From: CAG-390 sp964590755
GTDB lineage: Bacteria; Bacillota; Clostridia; Oscillospirales; CAG-272
NCBI GenBank assembly: GCA_964590755.1
Contig: CAZPYK010000001.1
Span: forward strand, 1-64,000
Reading direction: 5' to 3'
Length of the DNA: 64,000 nucleotides
Shown here: positions 43,000 through 52,885 of the stretch, one piece after another
Layout: each line of letters opens with the position of its first letter
Numbering within the stretch: position 1 is the stretch's first letter
Notes under the pieces: model-generated
What the model was told of the DNA's origin: nothing
Seen by the model: the letters and a program-made list of their open reading frames with translations, nothing else
The model's database searches: none
Translations under genes and position numbers: made by a program

Positions 43000-45436
43000 T
43001 CAACTTTGCATAACTGCCCATCAGTTTTTTGGTTCCGACGCGATCAAACATCACCTCGTAAAGCTTGTCGGCCCCCATCTGCTTCACCGAAAGGACCTCG
43101 CCCTCTCCGAAGACCGGGTGTATCACACGCTCACCGGGAGCGATATCCGCAGCCGGTGAACGTGAAGTAATTGTCGGACGATCTATCGTTATCCTGTCCG
43201 AGGACATTGACGATATCTTCGGTCCGGAGCCCCGGCTGCGCAAAGCACTCGAAGTGTAGATCACATTTCCGTCCTCATCGAATGACGCTCTGAAAGGCAC
43301 CTTGTCGGCGCTTGCGACCGATCGCTTATACTCGTCAGCCTCATCGATATATTCTGCCGGTATATCGTCGATAAAACGCGACGGTGCGTTAAATTGAGTT
43401 CTTCCGTACATCGTGCGCATTTTTGCCCTCAATAAAAACAGCTCTTTTTTTGCGCGTGTTATGGCGACATAAGCCAAGCGCCGTTCCTCTTCAAGCTCTT
43501 CTGGCTCCATTATTGCTTGCGAAGACGGAAATATCCCCTCCTCCATTCCGGGTATCAATACGATGGGAAATTCCAATCCCTTTGCGGAATGCACGGTCAT
43601 CAAAACTACCGCATCGGCACTCTCGTCAAATCTGTCAACATCGGCTACCAGCGCGTTTTCTTCCAAAAATCCCGTAAGCGTGGGCTCGTCGACGGATTTC
43701 ATGTACTCCATAACACCTGATATAAATTCATTCACGTTGTCAACACGGTCCGCTTCGGCTTCTCCTGCGTCTGTCAGCATCTTCATATAACCGGTCTTAT
43801 CCAGCACTTGACGCACAAATGCATCCAACGGACAGCCGTCATTCAGTATTCCGGTCAGTTCGTTTATCGTTGCCGCAAAGCTCTCAAGAGTTGATGACGA
43901 GCGCAGGAGTGCCGTATATGATGAAGCGTGCGACATGACCTCAAACAGCGTCTGCCCGGTTTCGAGCGCGATATTTTCAACTGCTTCAAGCGTTTTGACA
44001 CCAAGCTTGCGCCGAGGCTCGTTGATGATACGAAGCAATCGCTCGCGGTCGGCATGATTGTTTATAAGCTGCAAGTATGCAACGGTATCGCGTATTTCCT
44101 TGCGGTCCGCGAACCTCAACCCGCCGTAAATGCGATACGGTATCCCGCTTTTGGCAAGTGTGCGTTCAATGCTGCTCGCTTGGGCGTTTACACGATACAG
44201 CACTGCAAAATCACGATATGTATACTTATCCGTCGCAACATGGCGAAGTATCACATCCGCTATCATGCGAGATTCCGCATTTTGATCATCTGTTATATTA
44301 TACGAAATAAGAGCACCGGCATCATTTGATGTCCAAAGAGTCTTACCTCTGCGAGACTCGTTTTTTTCGATGACAGCGTTGGCTGCATTGAGAATATTTG
44401 ACGTGGAACGATAATTTTGCTCAAGCTTTACGACCTTTGCGTCCGGATAGTGTCTGTCAAAACTCAGGATGTTTTCGATAGTCGCGCCACGAAAACGATA
44501 AATACTTTGATCGTCATCGCCCACGACCATTATATTGCGCCATTTCGAAGCAAGCAAAGAACACAGCTCGAATTGTGCGTAATTGGTATCTTGATATTCA
44601 TCTACACAAACATATTTAAATTTGTTGGCGTAGTATTCTCTAACATCGTCATTTTCGCGCAACAGTCTGACGGTCTGCATAATAATGTCATCAAAATCCA
44701 TTGCGTTGGAGGACTTGAGAGTGCTTTGATATGCCTCGTATACCTTTGCGTATTCACGTTCGCGATAACCGTTCCCGACCGTCAAAAGATAATCTTGTGG
44801 GCCGATCAGTTTTTCTTTGGCTCGACTTATAGCCGCAATAACGGATTTTATCGGAAACTGCTTATCATCTACATTGACGCTTTTCATAGCCGCCGAAACA
44901 GCTTTTTTTTGATCGTCGGTATCGTATATTGTAAGCTGAGAGGTATAGCCCAAACGATCGGCGTATTTGCGTATCATGCGCATGCAGACGGAATGGAATG
45001 TACCGCTCCATATATCATTGGCTATCTCCGCATCGTCAAACATCGACGTCAAACGAGCTTTGATCTCATTTGCTGCCTTGTTGGTAAATGTAATAGCCAA
45101 AACACTCCACGGTGGGGTTGGCTCAACGGCAAATTCATCCAGTATCGGCATGATATCTTCACCGGAAAGTTCAAGTGCCGATTCAAGATCCGAAACATAA
45201 GCCGATGTAAGATCACGCGGAATATATTGCGAATAATACGCATTCCCGTATCTGATCATCTGTGCTATTCGTCTGACAAGCACAGTAGTTTTACCGCTCC
45301 CTGCACCGGCTATCACCAACAGAGGACCGTTGATCGAAAAGACCGCCTCTTGCTGACGATCGTTGAGATTGTCAAACGCCTTTTCAAACAATTTTCTTTT
45401 TGAGGACAGATATCTGCCTCCAAGCTCTGATATCAT
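42989..45436 (-). CDS. pcrA: ATP-dependent DNA helicase PcrA/UvrD
   Basis: 815 residues. Superfamily 1A helicase: LNDRQQEAV, Walker A IAGAGSGKTT (about residue 43), AITFTNKAA, DEYQDTN, GDDDQSIYRFRGA, QNYRSTSNIL, VHSAKGLEF, VAITRAKKEL. The C-terminal GERVIHPVFGEGEVL Tudor-like domain is typical of PcrA. It unwinds DNA in repair and displaces RecA. GAAAGGA ribosome site; a long hairpin (45459-45491) lies just upstream. Confidence 0.96.
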   Translation of the reverse strand: MISELGGRYLSSKRKLFEKAFDNLNDRQQEAVFSINGPLLVIAGAGSGKTTVLVRRIAQMIRYGNAYYSQYIPRDLTSAYVSDLESALELSGEDIMPILDEFAVEPTPPWSVLAITFTNKAANEIKARLTSMFDDAEIANDIWSGTFHSVCMRMIRKYADRLGYTSQLTIYDTDDQKKAVSAAMKSVNVDDKQFPIKSVIAAISRAKEKLIGPQDYLLTVGNGYREREYAKVYEAYQSTLKSSNAMDFDDIIMQTVRLLRENDDVREYYANKFKYVCVDEYQDTNYAQFELCSLLASKWRNIMVVGDDDQSIYRFRGATIENILSFDRHYPDAKVVKLEQNYRSTSNILNAANAVIEKNESRRGKTLWTSNDAGALISYNITDDQNAESRMIADVILRHVATDKYTYRDFAVLYRVNAQASSIERTLAKSGIPYRIYGGLRFADRKEIRDTVAYLQLINNHADRERLLRIINEPRRKLGVKTLEAVENIALETGQTLFEVMSHASSYTALLRSSSTLESFAATINELTGILNDGCPLDAFVRQVLDKTGYMKMLTDAGEAEADRVDNVNEFISGVMEYMKSVDEPTLTGFLEENALVADVDRFDESADAVVLMTVHSAKGLEFPIVLIPGMEEGIFPSSQAIMEPEELEEERRLAYVAITRAKKELFLLRAKMRTMYGRTQFNAPSRFIDDIPAEYIDEADEYKRSVASADKVPFRASFDEDGNVIYTSSALRSRGSGPKISSMSSDRITIDRPTITSRSPAADIAPGERVIHPVFGEGEVLSVKQMGADKLYEVMFDRVGTKKLMGSYAKLRKK

Positions 45437-45458
45437 ATGTACGTTCCTTTCGAATCAC

Positions 45459-45491
45459 CGGGGCTTGCGCCGCTATGCGGCGCAAGCCCCG
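45459..45491. repeat. 15-bp perfect hairpin upstream of pcrA
   Basis: CGGGGCTTGCGCCGC (45459-45473), TAT loop, GCGGCGCAAGCCCCG (45477-45491). No T-run follows on the minus strand, so it is not a normal terminator. It sits between the stop of the microprotein and the pcrA ribosome site. Its core resembles the GCCGC/GCGGC stems of the UTR element. Confidence 0.8.
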
Positions 45492-45497
45492 AAAAAG

Positions 45498-45650
45498 TCA
45501 ATCGCAGCTTTTGTTGTTCTGTTTCTTATTTTGAGCCTTGCTCTGCTCTTTCTGCTGACGGGCATTCTGCTCTTGAATACGATCGCTTTCCCGCTCGTTT
45601 GTTTGGTTTGTGTTTTGATTTTGATTCTGATTCTTGTTTTGATTTTCCAT
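45498..45650 (-). CDS. Asn/Gln/Lys-rich microprotein
   Basis: 50 residues, almost entirely Asn, Gln, Lys, Glu, Arg and Ser, starting MENQNKNQNQNQNTNQ and ending with Cys-Asp. No hydrophobic core, so likely disordered. The ATG at 45650 has GAAAGG at 7 bases, supporting real translation; a longer in-frame form from 45743 lacks a site. Similar Asn/Gln-rich small proteins occur in Clostridia without known function. It precedes pcrA by about 60 bases on the same strand. Confidence 0.6.
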   Translation of the reverse strand: MENQNKNQNQNQNTNQTNERESDRIQEQNARQQKEQSKAQNKKQNNKSCD

Positions 45651-45779
45651 TTTTCGGCCTTTCGCTTTTTTGCAAGCATTTTTAATGTAACGCAAAACAG
45701 CTTGCTTATTTGCCAACCGAGAAAAAGCTCTCTGCTGACACAAGTATTATTTACCGTGAAAGGCCGATATATTCAAGCT

Positions 45780-47192
45780 TTAATCAAGCATGTACCTGCT
45801 TTCGATCTCGTCGCTGATCTCCGCCTCTGTCTTCATCACAACAATGAAGTTTATTGCGCAAAGCATTGCGTTTATAATCCACCACACTGTCGAAAGAGTC
45901 CGCATAAACTCGGATAATACTCCGAGCCGATCGTAGATCGAAGAATTCAACGTTACTATAACATCTCCTATACATGCTCCGACGGCACAAATGACCGCAA
46001 GAACCAACACGGCAGTGCACCATCCGTTCAAATAGCGACGTATTTCGCCGAGCTTTGCATCTCGATATTCCTCGGATGAATTGCGTGATATATACCCCGC
46101 ATGTTCGGTAATTATATATCTCAAGGCTCTTACCGAGAGTGCAGTGACCGCCACGAAAACAGCGGATGCTATTATGACAAATGCAAATCTAATGACAAAT
46201 GCATTTTTTTCCGCCTCGCTCTGCCATACCATTGCATTGAAATATTTTGCGTTGAAGGAGTATTCAAGTCCTTCGCTTACGGCTGCACAGACAAGATATA
46301 TCAACGAAGCAAAAAAGCCCGTGCGCCATTTCGGATATGTCTTTTTGAGCGAAGCAAAAAAAAGTATAAATGCAATCGCCGGCAAAACATCCGGAATGAC
46401 ATTGTTGTAGTCGATCATAAAATCGATCTCAAGCAAGAACGCAACGGCAAGAAAGACGAACGCAACCTTGATGCGCTGCTTGGTAAAACGAATGTCATCT
46501 TCCGATATTTCCTCGGAATATTTCCTTTTCAATGCGGAAATAAATTCACCGTCAACACAGATCGTGTGCAAATATCGCTCTATTGTCAGCAGCCAAAGCA
46601 TTCCGACTACAAGCCCCAACATAAAACCAAGCTTTCTGAACAGACCTATATATTCATACCAGTTAAAGATCGCGTCGTCATATCCGCCGTCGGTAAGCGC
46701 AGAGAATTCCGGAAGCACCGCAAGCATCGGTTTGATGAATATCCAAGCAATGGTGAACGTTTTGGCCCATCCATTTACCGTAGAACCGCCATGGCGGATC
46801 TTATATACAGCCATCGCTCCGGTTCTTTCGGACAGATAAAGCATACCGTCGAAAAAAGCGGTCCACGCCGGAACGGTGAACAAAAGCTCTACAACAGCAA
46901 AAGAAAACGAAACCAAAAGTATCATCATTGGACGCTCGCTTTGATTTGACATTCCAAAGACCGGAAACAGCGCAATAAAGCGCGCTCCGGAGACGACCGC
47001 CGCCAATGCGAACTTCGATACCGCCGCCTCAAGTTTGGGACAAATATACGACAACGGCAACAGTGCCGAAACGATCATTATATAGGCTATAAAATCGGGC
47101 AATAAATCCAAAATGGCAATATTGGGATCGAAAAGGAACACCGAAGCCACCGCAAGCGCTCCGAAGCCGATATACTTTCCCTTCAGTCTCAT
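45780..47192 (-). CDS. Polytopic membrane protein of unknown function
   Basis: 470 residues with about ten predicted membrane helices. The N-terminal LLPDFIAYIMIVSALLPLS resembles a motif of small clostridial membrane proteins, but I cannot name the family. The ATG at 47192 is 6 bases after GGAG of UTR copy G; an upstream in-frame ATG is inside that SD. It follows the other unknown membrane protein, and the two may form a pair. Confidence 0.7.
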   Translation of the reverse strand: MRLKGKYIGFGALAVASVFLFDPNIAILDLLPDFIAYIMIVSALLPLSYICPKLEAAVSKFALAAVVSGARFIALFPVFGMSNQSERPMMILLVSFSFAVVELLFTVPAWTAFFDGMLYLSERTGAMAVYKIRHGGSTVNGWAKTFTIAWIFIKPMLAVLPEFSALTDGGYDDAIFNWYEYIGLFRKLGFMLGLVVGMLWLLTIERYLHTICVDGEFISALKRKYSEEISEDDIRFTKQRIKVAFVFLAVAFLLEIDFMIDYNNVIPDVLPAIAFILFFASLKKTYPKWRTGFFASLIYLVCAAVSEGLEYSFNAKYFNAMVWQSEAEKNAFVIRFAFVIIASAVFVAVTALSVRALRYIITEHAGYISRNSSEEYRDAKLGEIRRYLNGWCTAVLVLAVICAVGACIGDVIVTLNSSIYDRLGVLSEFMRTLSTVWWIINAMLCAINFIVVMKTEAEISDEIESRYMLD

Positions 47193-47230
47193 AACAGTCT
47201 CCATCCGCCGCCATACCGCGGCAACATTTT
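47193..47230 (-). repeat. UTR hairpin-SD element, copy G
   Basis: Sense strand GTTGCCGCGGTATGGCGGCGG then ATGGAG and the ATG of the membrane protein. It lies between two co-directional genes, not at a promoter. Confidence 0.7.
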
Positions 47231-47279
47231 TGGGGGATACGCTATCTCAGAAGCACAAATTACGCGCACGGCCGGCATC

Positions 47280-47960
47280 TCATCTTCTGCTTTTTTTGTT
47301 CTCGCGGCGACGACGTTGCTTAGCTTCAAGCTCTGCACGAGTGGTCTCGATCGCGCGCGCTTCCTTCTCGTCAAGCTTTTCGAAGAATCGATCGACAAAT
47401 CCGATCCCGGTCTTGCGGCGCGACATGTTTTCCGCCCCCTCGGGACAAATATTCTTATAACAGCCGAAGATCACCGATGAGGTCATAACCACCAGCACCA
47501 ACAACATGATGTAATAAAATCCGGGATATATAAGGTGCGCCTTGCCAAGTGCGTATGTAGCCGCCCAAAGCACCGATATGAACATAGCGGTAAGCGCGGA
47601 CGTGCGCTGCTTGACAAGCTCGACCTGCGCAGCTGCACAACTGAGTTCCCAAAGAAGCATAAAGTGCAAGGCAAGAGCCGCGGCAAGCCACGACCAGCCC
47701 TCAACAGTAAGCGCAAGCTCGGGTATTTCCGTGCCATTCGAAAATCGCGGAATCAGTTCGAACAATCCCTCCGCAACCCCCGTCAACATGAATACGCCCG
47801 ATAAGATCTCGGGATACAGGAATCCGCGAAAATACTCACGTATCTTTTTACACGCAAGTATCATTACCACACATCCTATGATACGAATCGCCCACCCGTA
47901 CAATGTCATAGATAGAAAAAACGTAATGATATATCCGATTAACAAAAGCCCGAGTCCCAT
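47280..47960 (-). CDS. Membrane protein of unknown function with basic tail
   Basis: 226 residues with about six membrane helices (roughly 5-185) and a charged cytoplasmic C-terminus ending ELEAKQRRRRENKKSRR. No family recognised. Either TTG at 47966 or ATG at 47960 could start it; AAAGGCGG lies closer to the TTG. It is downstream of secA by 62 bp and upstream of the larger membrane protein, all in one direction. Confidence 0.65.
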   Translation of the reverse strand: MGLGLLLIGYIITFFLSMTLYGWAIRIIGCVVMILACKKIREYFRGFLYPEILSGVFMLTGVAEGLFELIPRFSNGTEIPELALTVEGWSWLAAALALHFMLLWELSCAAAQVELVKQRTSALTAMFISVLWAATYALGKAHLIYPGFYYIMLLVLVVMTSSVIFGCYKNICPEGAENMSRRKTGIGFVDRFFEKLDEKEARAIETTRAELEAKQRRRRENKKSRR

Positions 47961-48021
47961 ACTCAAGGTCCGCCTTTCACGAGAAGCCGTTCATCCGTAT
48001 ACGCAGATTTGTAAGCATCTC

Positions 48022-50793
48022 TTAAGTGTTAGTGTCGTTAAGCTTTGCACCGCAACACTTCTTGTATTTTTTTCCACTCCCGCATGGACAAAGCGCATTT
48101 CGATCGATCTTTTCTCCACCTTGTGCGGAAACTTCTCTCTGCTGTTTTTGTGATTTCTCCACACTGCGGCCCATCCTCAAATTTTTGACCATTTCGGGTG
48201 TAATGACGATGACTTCGGGGATTCTCTCCGTCAACAGTTCGCGAACTGTTTTATCTCTTATTTCGGTAATAAGATCGCCGAACATATTTGAGCCCAGCAG
48301 CTTATATTCGGTCAACGGATCCTTATGCGCATATGACTGAAGCCTCACATTTTGTTTGAGGTTTTCCATATCATCTATGTGATCGAGCCACAACTCATCA
48401 ATATTGTGGAGTAATGTATTTCTTTCAAAGCGATGGAAGCGATCTTCCCCGACTTCATCCTCTCGCGCGGTGTACAGCTTTTGAGCGTTTGCACTCAATA
48501 CCTCGGCGATCTCGTCGGCGGTAATATTCGCGAGCTCATCCGCGGAGTACTTCAGATCATCCTCGCCGCATGCCCAGCCGAGATATTTTCTGCGAAGCAA
48601 TTCGATATCCCATTCTCGCTTCTCGGCGGATGCTGTTGCCGCAGACACCGACTCGGAAATGGTTGACGCTATCATTTCTTTGAGTTTGGAGGAGAGATCC
48701 GACTCATGAATTATTTCATCTCTCTGCTCGTAGATAGCTTTGCGCTGTTCGTTGAGGATATCATCGTATTCGAGAACACTCTTTCTTATCTTAAAGTTTC
48801 GATTCTCAATACGCTTTTGTGCGCTTTCGATCACATTTGAAAAGAGACTTATGTTTTGCGACATATCCCCACTGTCATCGGTAAGCTTAGCGGCGAAGGC
48901 GGAAAGCTTTTGCAACTTAGCGGGATCGGCGAAAAGCCGCATCAGGTCATCCTGCAGCGAAATAAAGAATGTCGACTCCCCGGGGTCCCCCTGGCGTCCC
49001 GAACGTCCGCGCAACTGGTTGTCTATGCGTCGGCTTTCGTGGCGCTCGGAACCGATTATATAAAGTCCGCCGGCGTTTATCACCTTTTCACGATTCGGAA
49101 TGATCTCGGTCTTATATTTTTCATAATATATCCTAAAGGTGTTGCGAGCATTTTTTACATCTTGATTTTCGGTCGGTGCAGTACCTGTGGAAAGCGCTAT
49201 AAGCTCGGGTCTGAGCCCCATGCGTGCCATTTCCTGTTTTGCCATATGCTCCGGATTGCCGCCCAGCATTATATCGGTACCGCGCCCCGCCATATTGGTC
49301 GCGATCGTTACGGTTCCCGCGCGCCCCGCCTCTGCGATTATTTCAGCCTCTCGTTCATGATTTTTCGCGTTCAAAACATTATGGGGTATTCCCTTTGCTT
49401 TGAGCATGCGCGAAAGGATCTCGGATTTTTCAACCGATGCGGTACCGACCAGAACCGGTTGCTGCTTTGATCGACATTCCTCAACCAAAGCGATCACAGC
49501 ACGGAATTTCGAATTTTCATCGGTAAAAATACGATCCGGGTGATCCTCTCTTATCATCGGTTTGTTTGTTGGTACCTCAACAACATCCAAACCGTATATC
49601 TCGCGGAATTCCTCTTCCTCGGTCAGCGCCGTGCCGGTCATTCCCGAAAGCTTGTGATACATACGGAAATAATTCTGTATCGTAACCGTCGCGGTCACCT
49701 TCATCTCCGATCTGACATTGACCTTTTCTTTGGCCTCCAGTGCTTGATGCAGACCATCCTGATAACGTCTTCCGGGCATAAGTCTCCCCGTAAACGGATC
49801 AACGATGATGATCTCGCCGTCTTTGACCACATAGTCAACATCTCTTTTTTTCACACCATGAGCATGTATTGATTGGTTGACATTGTGAGCTATTCCGGCA
49901 TTTTCGGGATCATTAAGATTATCGATGCCGAAAAACTCCTCAATCTTTTTTGCTCCGCGCGGAGTGAGCACCGCACTGCTGTGTTTTTCATCAACGATAT
50001 AATCGAAATTTTCATCATCCGTCTCGAGCTTTGTGTCAATTTCTTTGATGACTTTTTTCGAAAGCCTTCTTACTGCGGCATCGCATTTTTCGTAGATATC
50101 TGTTGATTTACCGCTCATGCCCGAAATTATGAGCGGCGTGCGTGCTTCATCGATCAAGATGGAATCAACCTCGTCGATTATCGCAAAATAATGTCCGCGC
50201 TGCATTTGAGCGTCCAGAGTGGTCTGAAGATTATCGCGAAGATAATCAAAGCCGAATTCATTATTCGTGCCGTATGTGATATCTGCGGCATAATTGCGCT
50301 TTTTTTCCGCCGGAGACATCTCCTTGGTAATGACGCCCGTCCTAAGGCCCAAATATTCAAATATGCGCCCCATCTCTCCCGCATCGCGCACGGCAAGATA
50401 ATCATTGACGGTAACTATGTGAACACCCTTTCCCGTGAGTGCATTTAGATATGCCGGCATAGTTGCGACCAGTGTCTTCCCCTCGCCGGTTTTCATTTCG
50501 GCTATTCTGCCTTGATGAAGCAAAATACCTCCGAGCACCTGTACACGGAACGGGCGCTTGCCGAGGATGCGATCCGCAACTTCGCGCACCGCAGCAAAGG
50601 CATGAGGAAGTATATCATCAAGTGTTTCGCCGGCGTCGAGGCGCGTCTTCAGAGACGCCGTGACCGAGCGGAGCTCATCCTCGCTCATTTTTTTATATTT
50701 CTCTTCAAGAGCATCTACCGCATCTGCGGTACTCTTGATCTTTTTTAACTGCCTTTTGCTGTAATCTCCGAATAAAAGAGTTTCGATCTTCAT
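48022..50793 (-). CDS. secA: Preprotein translocase ATPase SecA
   Basis: 923 residues. GEGKTLVATMPAYLNAL (Walker A, near residue 100), DEVDSILIDEARTPLI, GTASVEKSE, TNMAGRGTDIMLGGNP, and the C-terminal zinc SEC-C motif CPCGSGKKYKKCCG. It drives Sec-dependent export. Start at 50793 (MKIETLLFGDYSKRQ) matches the family; no strong SD lies at the normal distance, but GGAAAGGAAA 34 bases upstream could be brought close by a small hairpin, GTCGC-AAA-GCGGCGAC. Confidence 0.97.
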   Translation of the reverse strand: MKIETLLFGDYSKRQLKKIKSTADAVDALEEKYKKMSEDELRSVTASLKTRLDAGETLDDILPHAFAAVREVADRILGKRPFRVQVLGGILLHQGRIAEMKTGEGKTLVATMPAYLNALTGKGVHIVTVNDYLAVRDAGEMGRIFEYLGLRTGVITKEMSPAEKKRNYAADITYGTNNEFGFDYLRDNLQTTLDAQMQRGHYFAIIDEVDSILIDEARTPLIISGMSGKSTDIYEKCDAAVRRLSKKVIKEIDTKLETDDENFDYIVDEKHSSAVLTPRGAKKIEEFFGIDNLNDPENAGIAHNVNQSIHAHGVKKRDVDYVVKDGEIIIVDPFTGRLMPGRRYQDGLHQALEAKEKVNVRSEMKVTATVTIQNYFRMYHKLSGMTGTALTEEEEFREIYGLDVVEVPTNKPMIREDHPDRIFTDENSKFRAVIALVEECRSKQQPVLVGTASVEKSEILSRMLKAKGIPHNVLNAKNHEREAEIIAEAGRAGTVTIATNMAGRGTDIMLGGNPEHMAKQEMARMGLRPELIALSTGTAPTENQDVKNARNTFRIYYEKYKTEIIPNREKVINAGGLYIIGSERHESRRIDNQLRGRSGRQGDPGESTFFISLQDDLMRLFADPAKLQKLSAFAAKLTDDSGDMSQNISLFSNVIESAQKRIENRNFKIRKSVLEYDDILNEQRKAIYEQRDEIIHESDLSSKLKEMIASTISESVSAATASAEKREWDIELLRRKYLGWACGEDDLKYSADELANITADEIAEVLSANAQKLYTAREDEVGEDRFHRFERNTLLHNIDELWLDHIDDMENLKQNVRLQSYAHKDPLTEYKLLGSNMFGDLITEIRDKTVRELLTERIPEVIVITPEMVKNLRMGRSVEKSQKQQREVSAQGGEKIDRNALCPCGSGKKYKKCCGAKLNDTNT

Positions 50794-50866
50794 GTTTTGT
50801 AGCCACGGTCGCCGCTTTGCGACGTTTCCTTTCCAACGAAGCTTGTTTTTTCGATTGTTAGATATT

Positions 50867-50872
50867 ATTATA
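50867..50872 (-). promoter_or_regulatory. Probable -10 box for secA
   Basis: Minus strand TATAAT at 50867-50872 with a poor -35 (TGTTTT at 50890-50895). Confidence 0.5.
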
Positions 50873-50933
50873 CAACATATAAAGAAAAAAAAACAGTACA
50901 AAATGTGAATTTTACAAAGCTATTATCAAATAC

Positions 50934-50962
50934 TTGAAAAAAATATGCATTTGTTGTATAAT
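50934..50962 (+). promoter_or_regulatory. mnmA promoter
   Basis: TTGAAA (50934-50939), 17-bp spacer, TATAAT (50957-50962), diverging from secA. The remaining leader to 51081 shows no clear structure. Confidence 0.85.
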
Positions 50963-51080
50963 ATTTTTTGTGAATGCCCCGGAACGCCATTGCTCGAACG
51001 CGACATGTTCGACGACCGTGCGTTTCGTTTTTATTGACGCATAGCTTGAAGAAGACCTTGAGAAAGGAATACCGTAAATC

Positions 51081-52133
51081 ATGAAAAAAGTTCTGCTCGG
51101 GATGAGCGGCGGCGTAGACAGCACAATATCCGCCTTGATCTTGAAAAACGCCGGGTACGACGTTACCGGAATAACATTTATAATGACAGATGCCATGGCA
51201 TTGACATGCGGGAGCGGCTCTGCCGCGTCACAAGCCGCAACTGCGGCGGCAGAGATCGGCATACCGCACATTATTTCGGATGTGAGAAATGCTTTCGAAG
51301 AAAATGTGATAGACCGTTTCCTCGAAGAATATATGAACGGCCGGACCCCCAATCCCTGTGTCGTATGTAACAAGACCATAAAATTTCCGTACATGCTGAA
51401 ATATGCCGATGAACACGGCTTTGACTTTATCGCCACCGGGCATTACGCTTCGATTACAGAAGACTCCGCAGGCTTTCATTTAATGACGGCATGCGACAAT
51501 CTCAAAGACCAAACATATTTTCTGTACACGCTGACACAGGATATTCTTTCGCGAACGATCTTTCCTCTTTCCGGCATGACCAAGGGAGACGTCAGAAAGC
51601 TTGCCGAGGATCATGGTGTCTCTGCCGCCCAAAAAAAGGATAGCCAGGATATATGCTTTATTCCGGACGGCGACTACAAAATGTTTGCGGCCGCACGCAT
51701 CAAATCTCTGCCGCCTGAGGGCGAATTTATCAACGCCGAAGGAAAAGCTATCGGCAAGCATTGCGGAATACTCAACTATACGATAGGCCAGCGCAAAGGA
51801 CTGGGAATCTCGCTGGGTAAACCGATGTTTGTCGGTGCAATAAATCCAACAACCAATCAAATCACGCTTTGCGAAAAAAATGCACTCTATAAAAGTTCCG
51901 TAATCATAAAAAAAGCCACCTTTGTATCGGGTCGCGCGCCGACGGAAGCCTTCAATGCGGACGTTAAGACGAGATATACCACAAAACGCTCATCCGCCAC
52001 GGTAATTCCGATTGAAGAACATGACGGAGAATTCAAGCTTGTTTTCGAATCTCCGGAACGCGCCCCAACGCCGGGGCAATCCGCGGTATTCTATATAGGC
52101 AACGAGTTGATCGGCGGCGGAATCATTTCTTGA
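51081..52133 (+). CDS. mnmA: tRNA-specific 2-thiouridylase MnmA
   Basis: 350 residues. PP-loop GMSGGVDST, catalytic Cys in NPCVVCNKTIKF, second Cys in KKDSQDICFIPDGDY, and GQRKGLGIS. It thiolates U34 of Lys, Glu and Gln tRNAs. The GCGSGSAASQ stretch after residue 45 is shorter than the usual insertion. RBS AAAGGAATA. Confidence 0.95.
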   Translation: MKKVLLGMSGGVDSTISALILKNAGYDVTGITFIMTDAMALTCGSGSAASQAATAAAEIGIPHIISDVRNAFEENVIDRFLEEYMNGRTPNPCVVCNKTIKFPYMLKYADEHGFDFIATGHYASITEDSAGFHLMTACDNLKDQTYFLYTLTQDILSRTIFPLSGMTKGDVRKLAEDHGVSAAQKKDSQDICFIPDGDYKMFAAARIKSLPPEGEFINAEGKAIGKHCGILNYTIGQRKGLGISLGKPMFVGAINPTTNQITLCEKNALYKSSVIIKKATFVSGRAPTEAFNADVKTRYTTKRSSATVIPIEEHDGEFKLVFESPERAPTPGQSAVFYIGNELIGGGIIS

Positions 52134-52145
52134 TATATATGCACT

Positions 52146-52197
52146 TACCGGCTACCGCGCATTCGCGGCAGCCGGTAAATGTTAAGTGTTATTTTTA
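52146..52197. terminator. Terminator after mnmA
   Basis: TACCGGCT (52146-52153) / AGCCGGTA (52170-52177) with inner stem CCGCG/CGCGG and a TGTTATTTTTATT tail; between convergent genes. Confidence 0.8.
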
Positions 52198-52210
52198 TTC
52201 GCTATCCGAA

Positions 52211-52708
52211 TTATTTTGCAACATACTGCTCGGTCGTGACGAGCTTATAAACTATCTTGTCTCCGTCATTTACGACATAGGTCGTCGAAGTTCCCTTATC
52301 GGGCGTAACACCGTTTACCGTCCAGACAAAGTGAGTGTTGGCATATGTCGAACCGGCTTCATCACTTGAAACGACCTTGCTCGATGTAGCAAGCTTTTCA
52401 TCGTTAAATGTGATGGTATCGACCGATCCGTCGGTGAGAGCGGTGAATGTACCGCCTCTTTCGGTTATAAGAGCAACAAGAGCATCATTGACGGTGATAT
52501 CCTTGCCTTCTTCTTTTGTCATCTCAAGAGCCGTGCTCGCCATGAATACCGTTTCGGTACCGTCGCTTTCGGTCGTGTAAAGCTCAACGGAAACCGTTAT
52601 CTTCGCATTATCGTTACCGCTGTTATTGTCGCAAGCAACAAACATAGTCGCAACACTGACAAGCATAAGTGCGGCAAGCACCAAGGAGACAATCTTTTTC
52701 GTTTTCAT
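52211..52708 (-). CDS. DUF4430-like lipoprotein
   Basis: 165 residues. Signal peptide with lipobox FVACDNN; mature part TVNDALVALITERGG...FVWTVNGV...YVVNDGDKIVYKL matches the DUF4430 (cobalamin-intrinsic-factor C-terminal-like) pattern. Related proteins are surface ligand-binding modules; the ligand is unknown. The SD AAAGG is farther (about 14 bases) than usual. It has its own consensus promoter. Confidence 0.8.
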   Translation of the reverse strand: MKTKKIVSLVLAALMLVSVATMFVACDNNSGNDNAKITVSVELYTTESDGTETVFMASTALEMTKEEGKDITVNDALVALITERGGTFTALTDGSVDTITFNDEKLATSSKVVSSDEAGSTYANTHFVWTVNGVTPDKGTSTTYVVNDGDKIVYKLVTTEQYVAK

Positions 52709-52808
52709 TTTTAATTACCATACCTTTCTTTCGCCGACATTGTCAAGGTGCATCGCGCCACATGTTCGTTAAACCAATTATGTCGCGACGCTTATCGGAC
52801 TATAAAAG

Positions 52809-52837
52809 ATTATACAATGCCGAAGTACTTTTGTCAA
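52809..52837 (-). promoter_or_regulatory. Promoter of the DUF4430 lipoprotein gene
   Basis: Minus strand TTGACA (52832-52837), 17-bp spacer, TATAAT (52809-52814); full consensus. Confidence 0.9.
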
Positions 52838-52885
52838 TACTCTTTAGTATATTTTTTAAATTAATCTAAGAAAAAATACTTAAGA

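Noticed and set aside
44417..45403. 328-codon open frame on the plus strand
   Set aside because: Antisense to the pcrA helicase motifs; no start signals.
46101..46949. 282-codon open frame on the plus strand
   Set aside because: Antisense to a multi-helix membrane protein; composition is Lys/Arg/Cys-rich without any motif.
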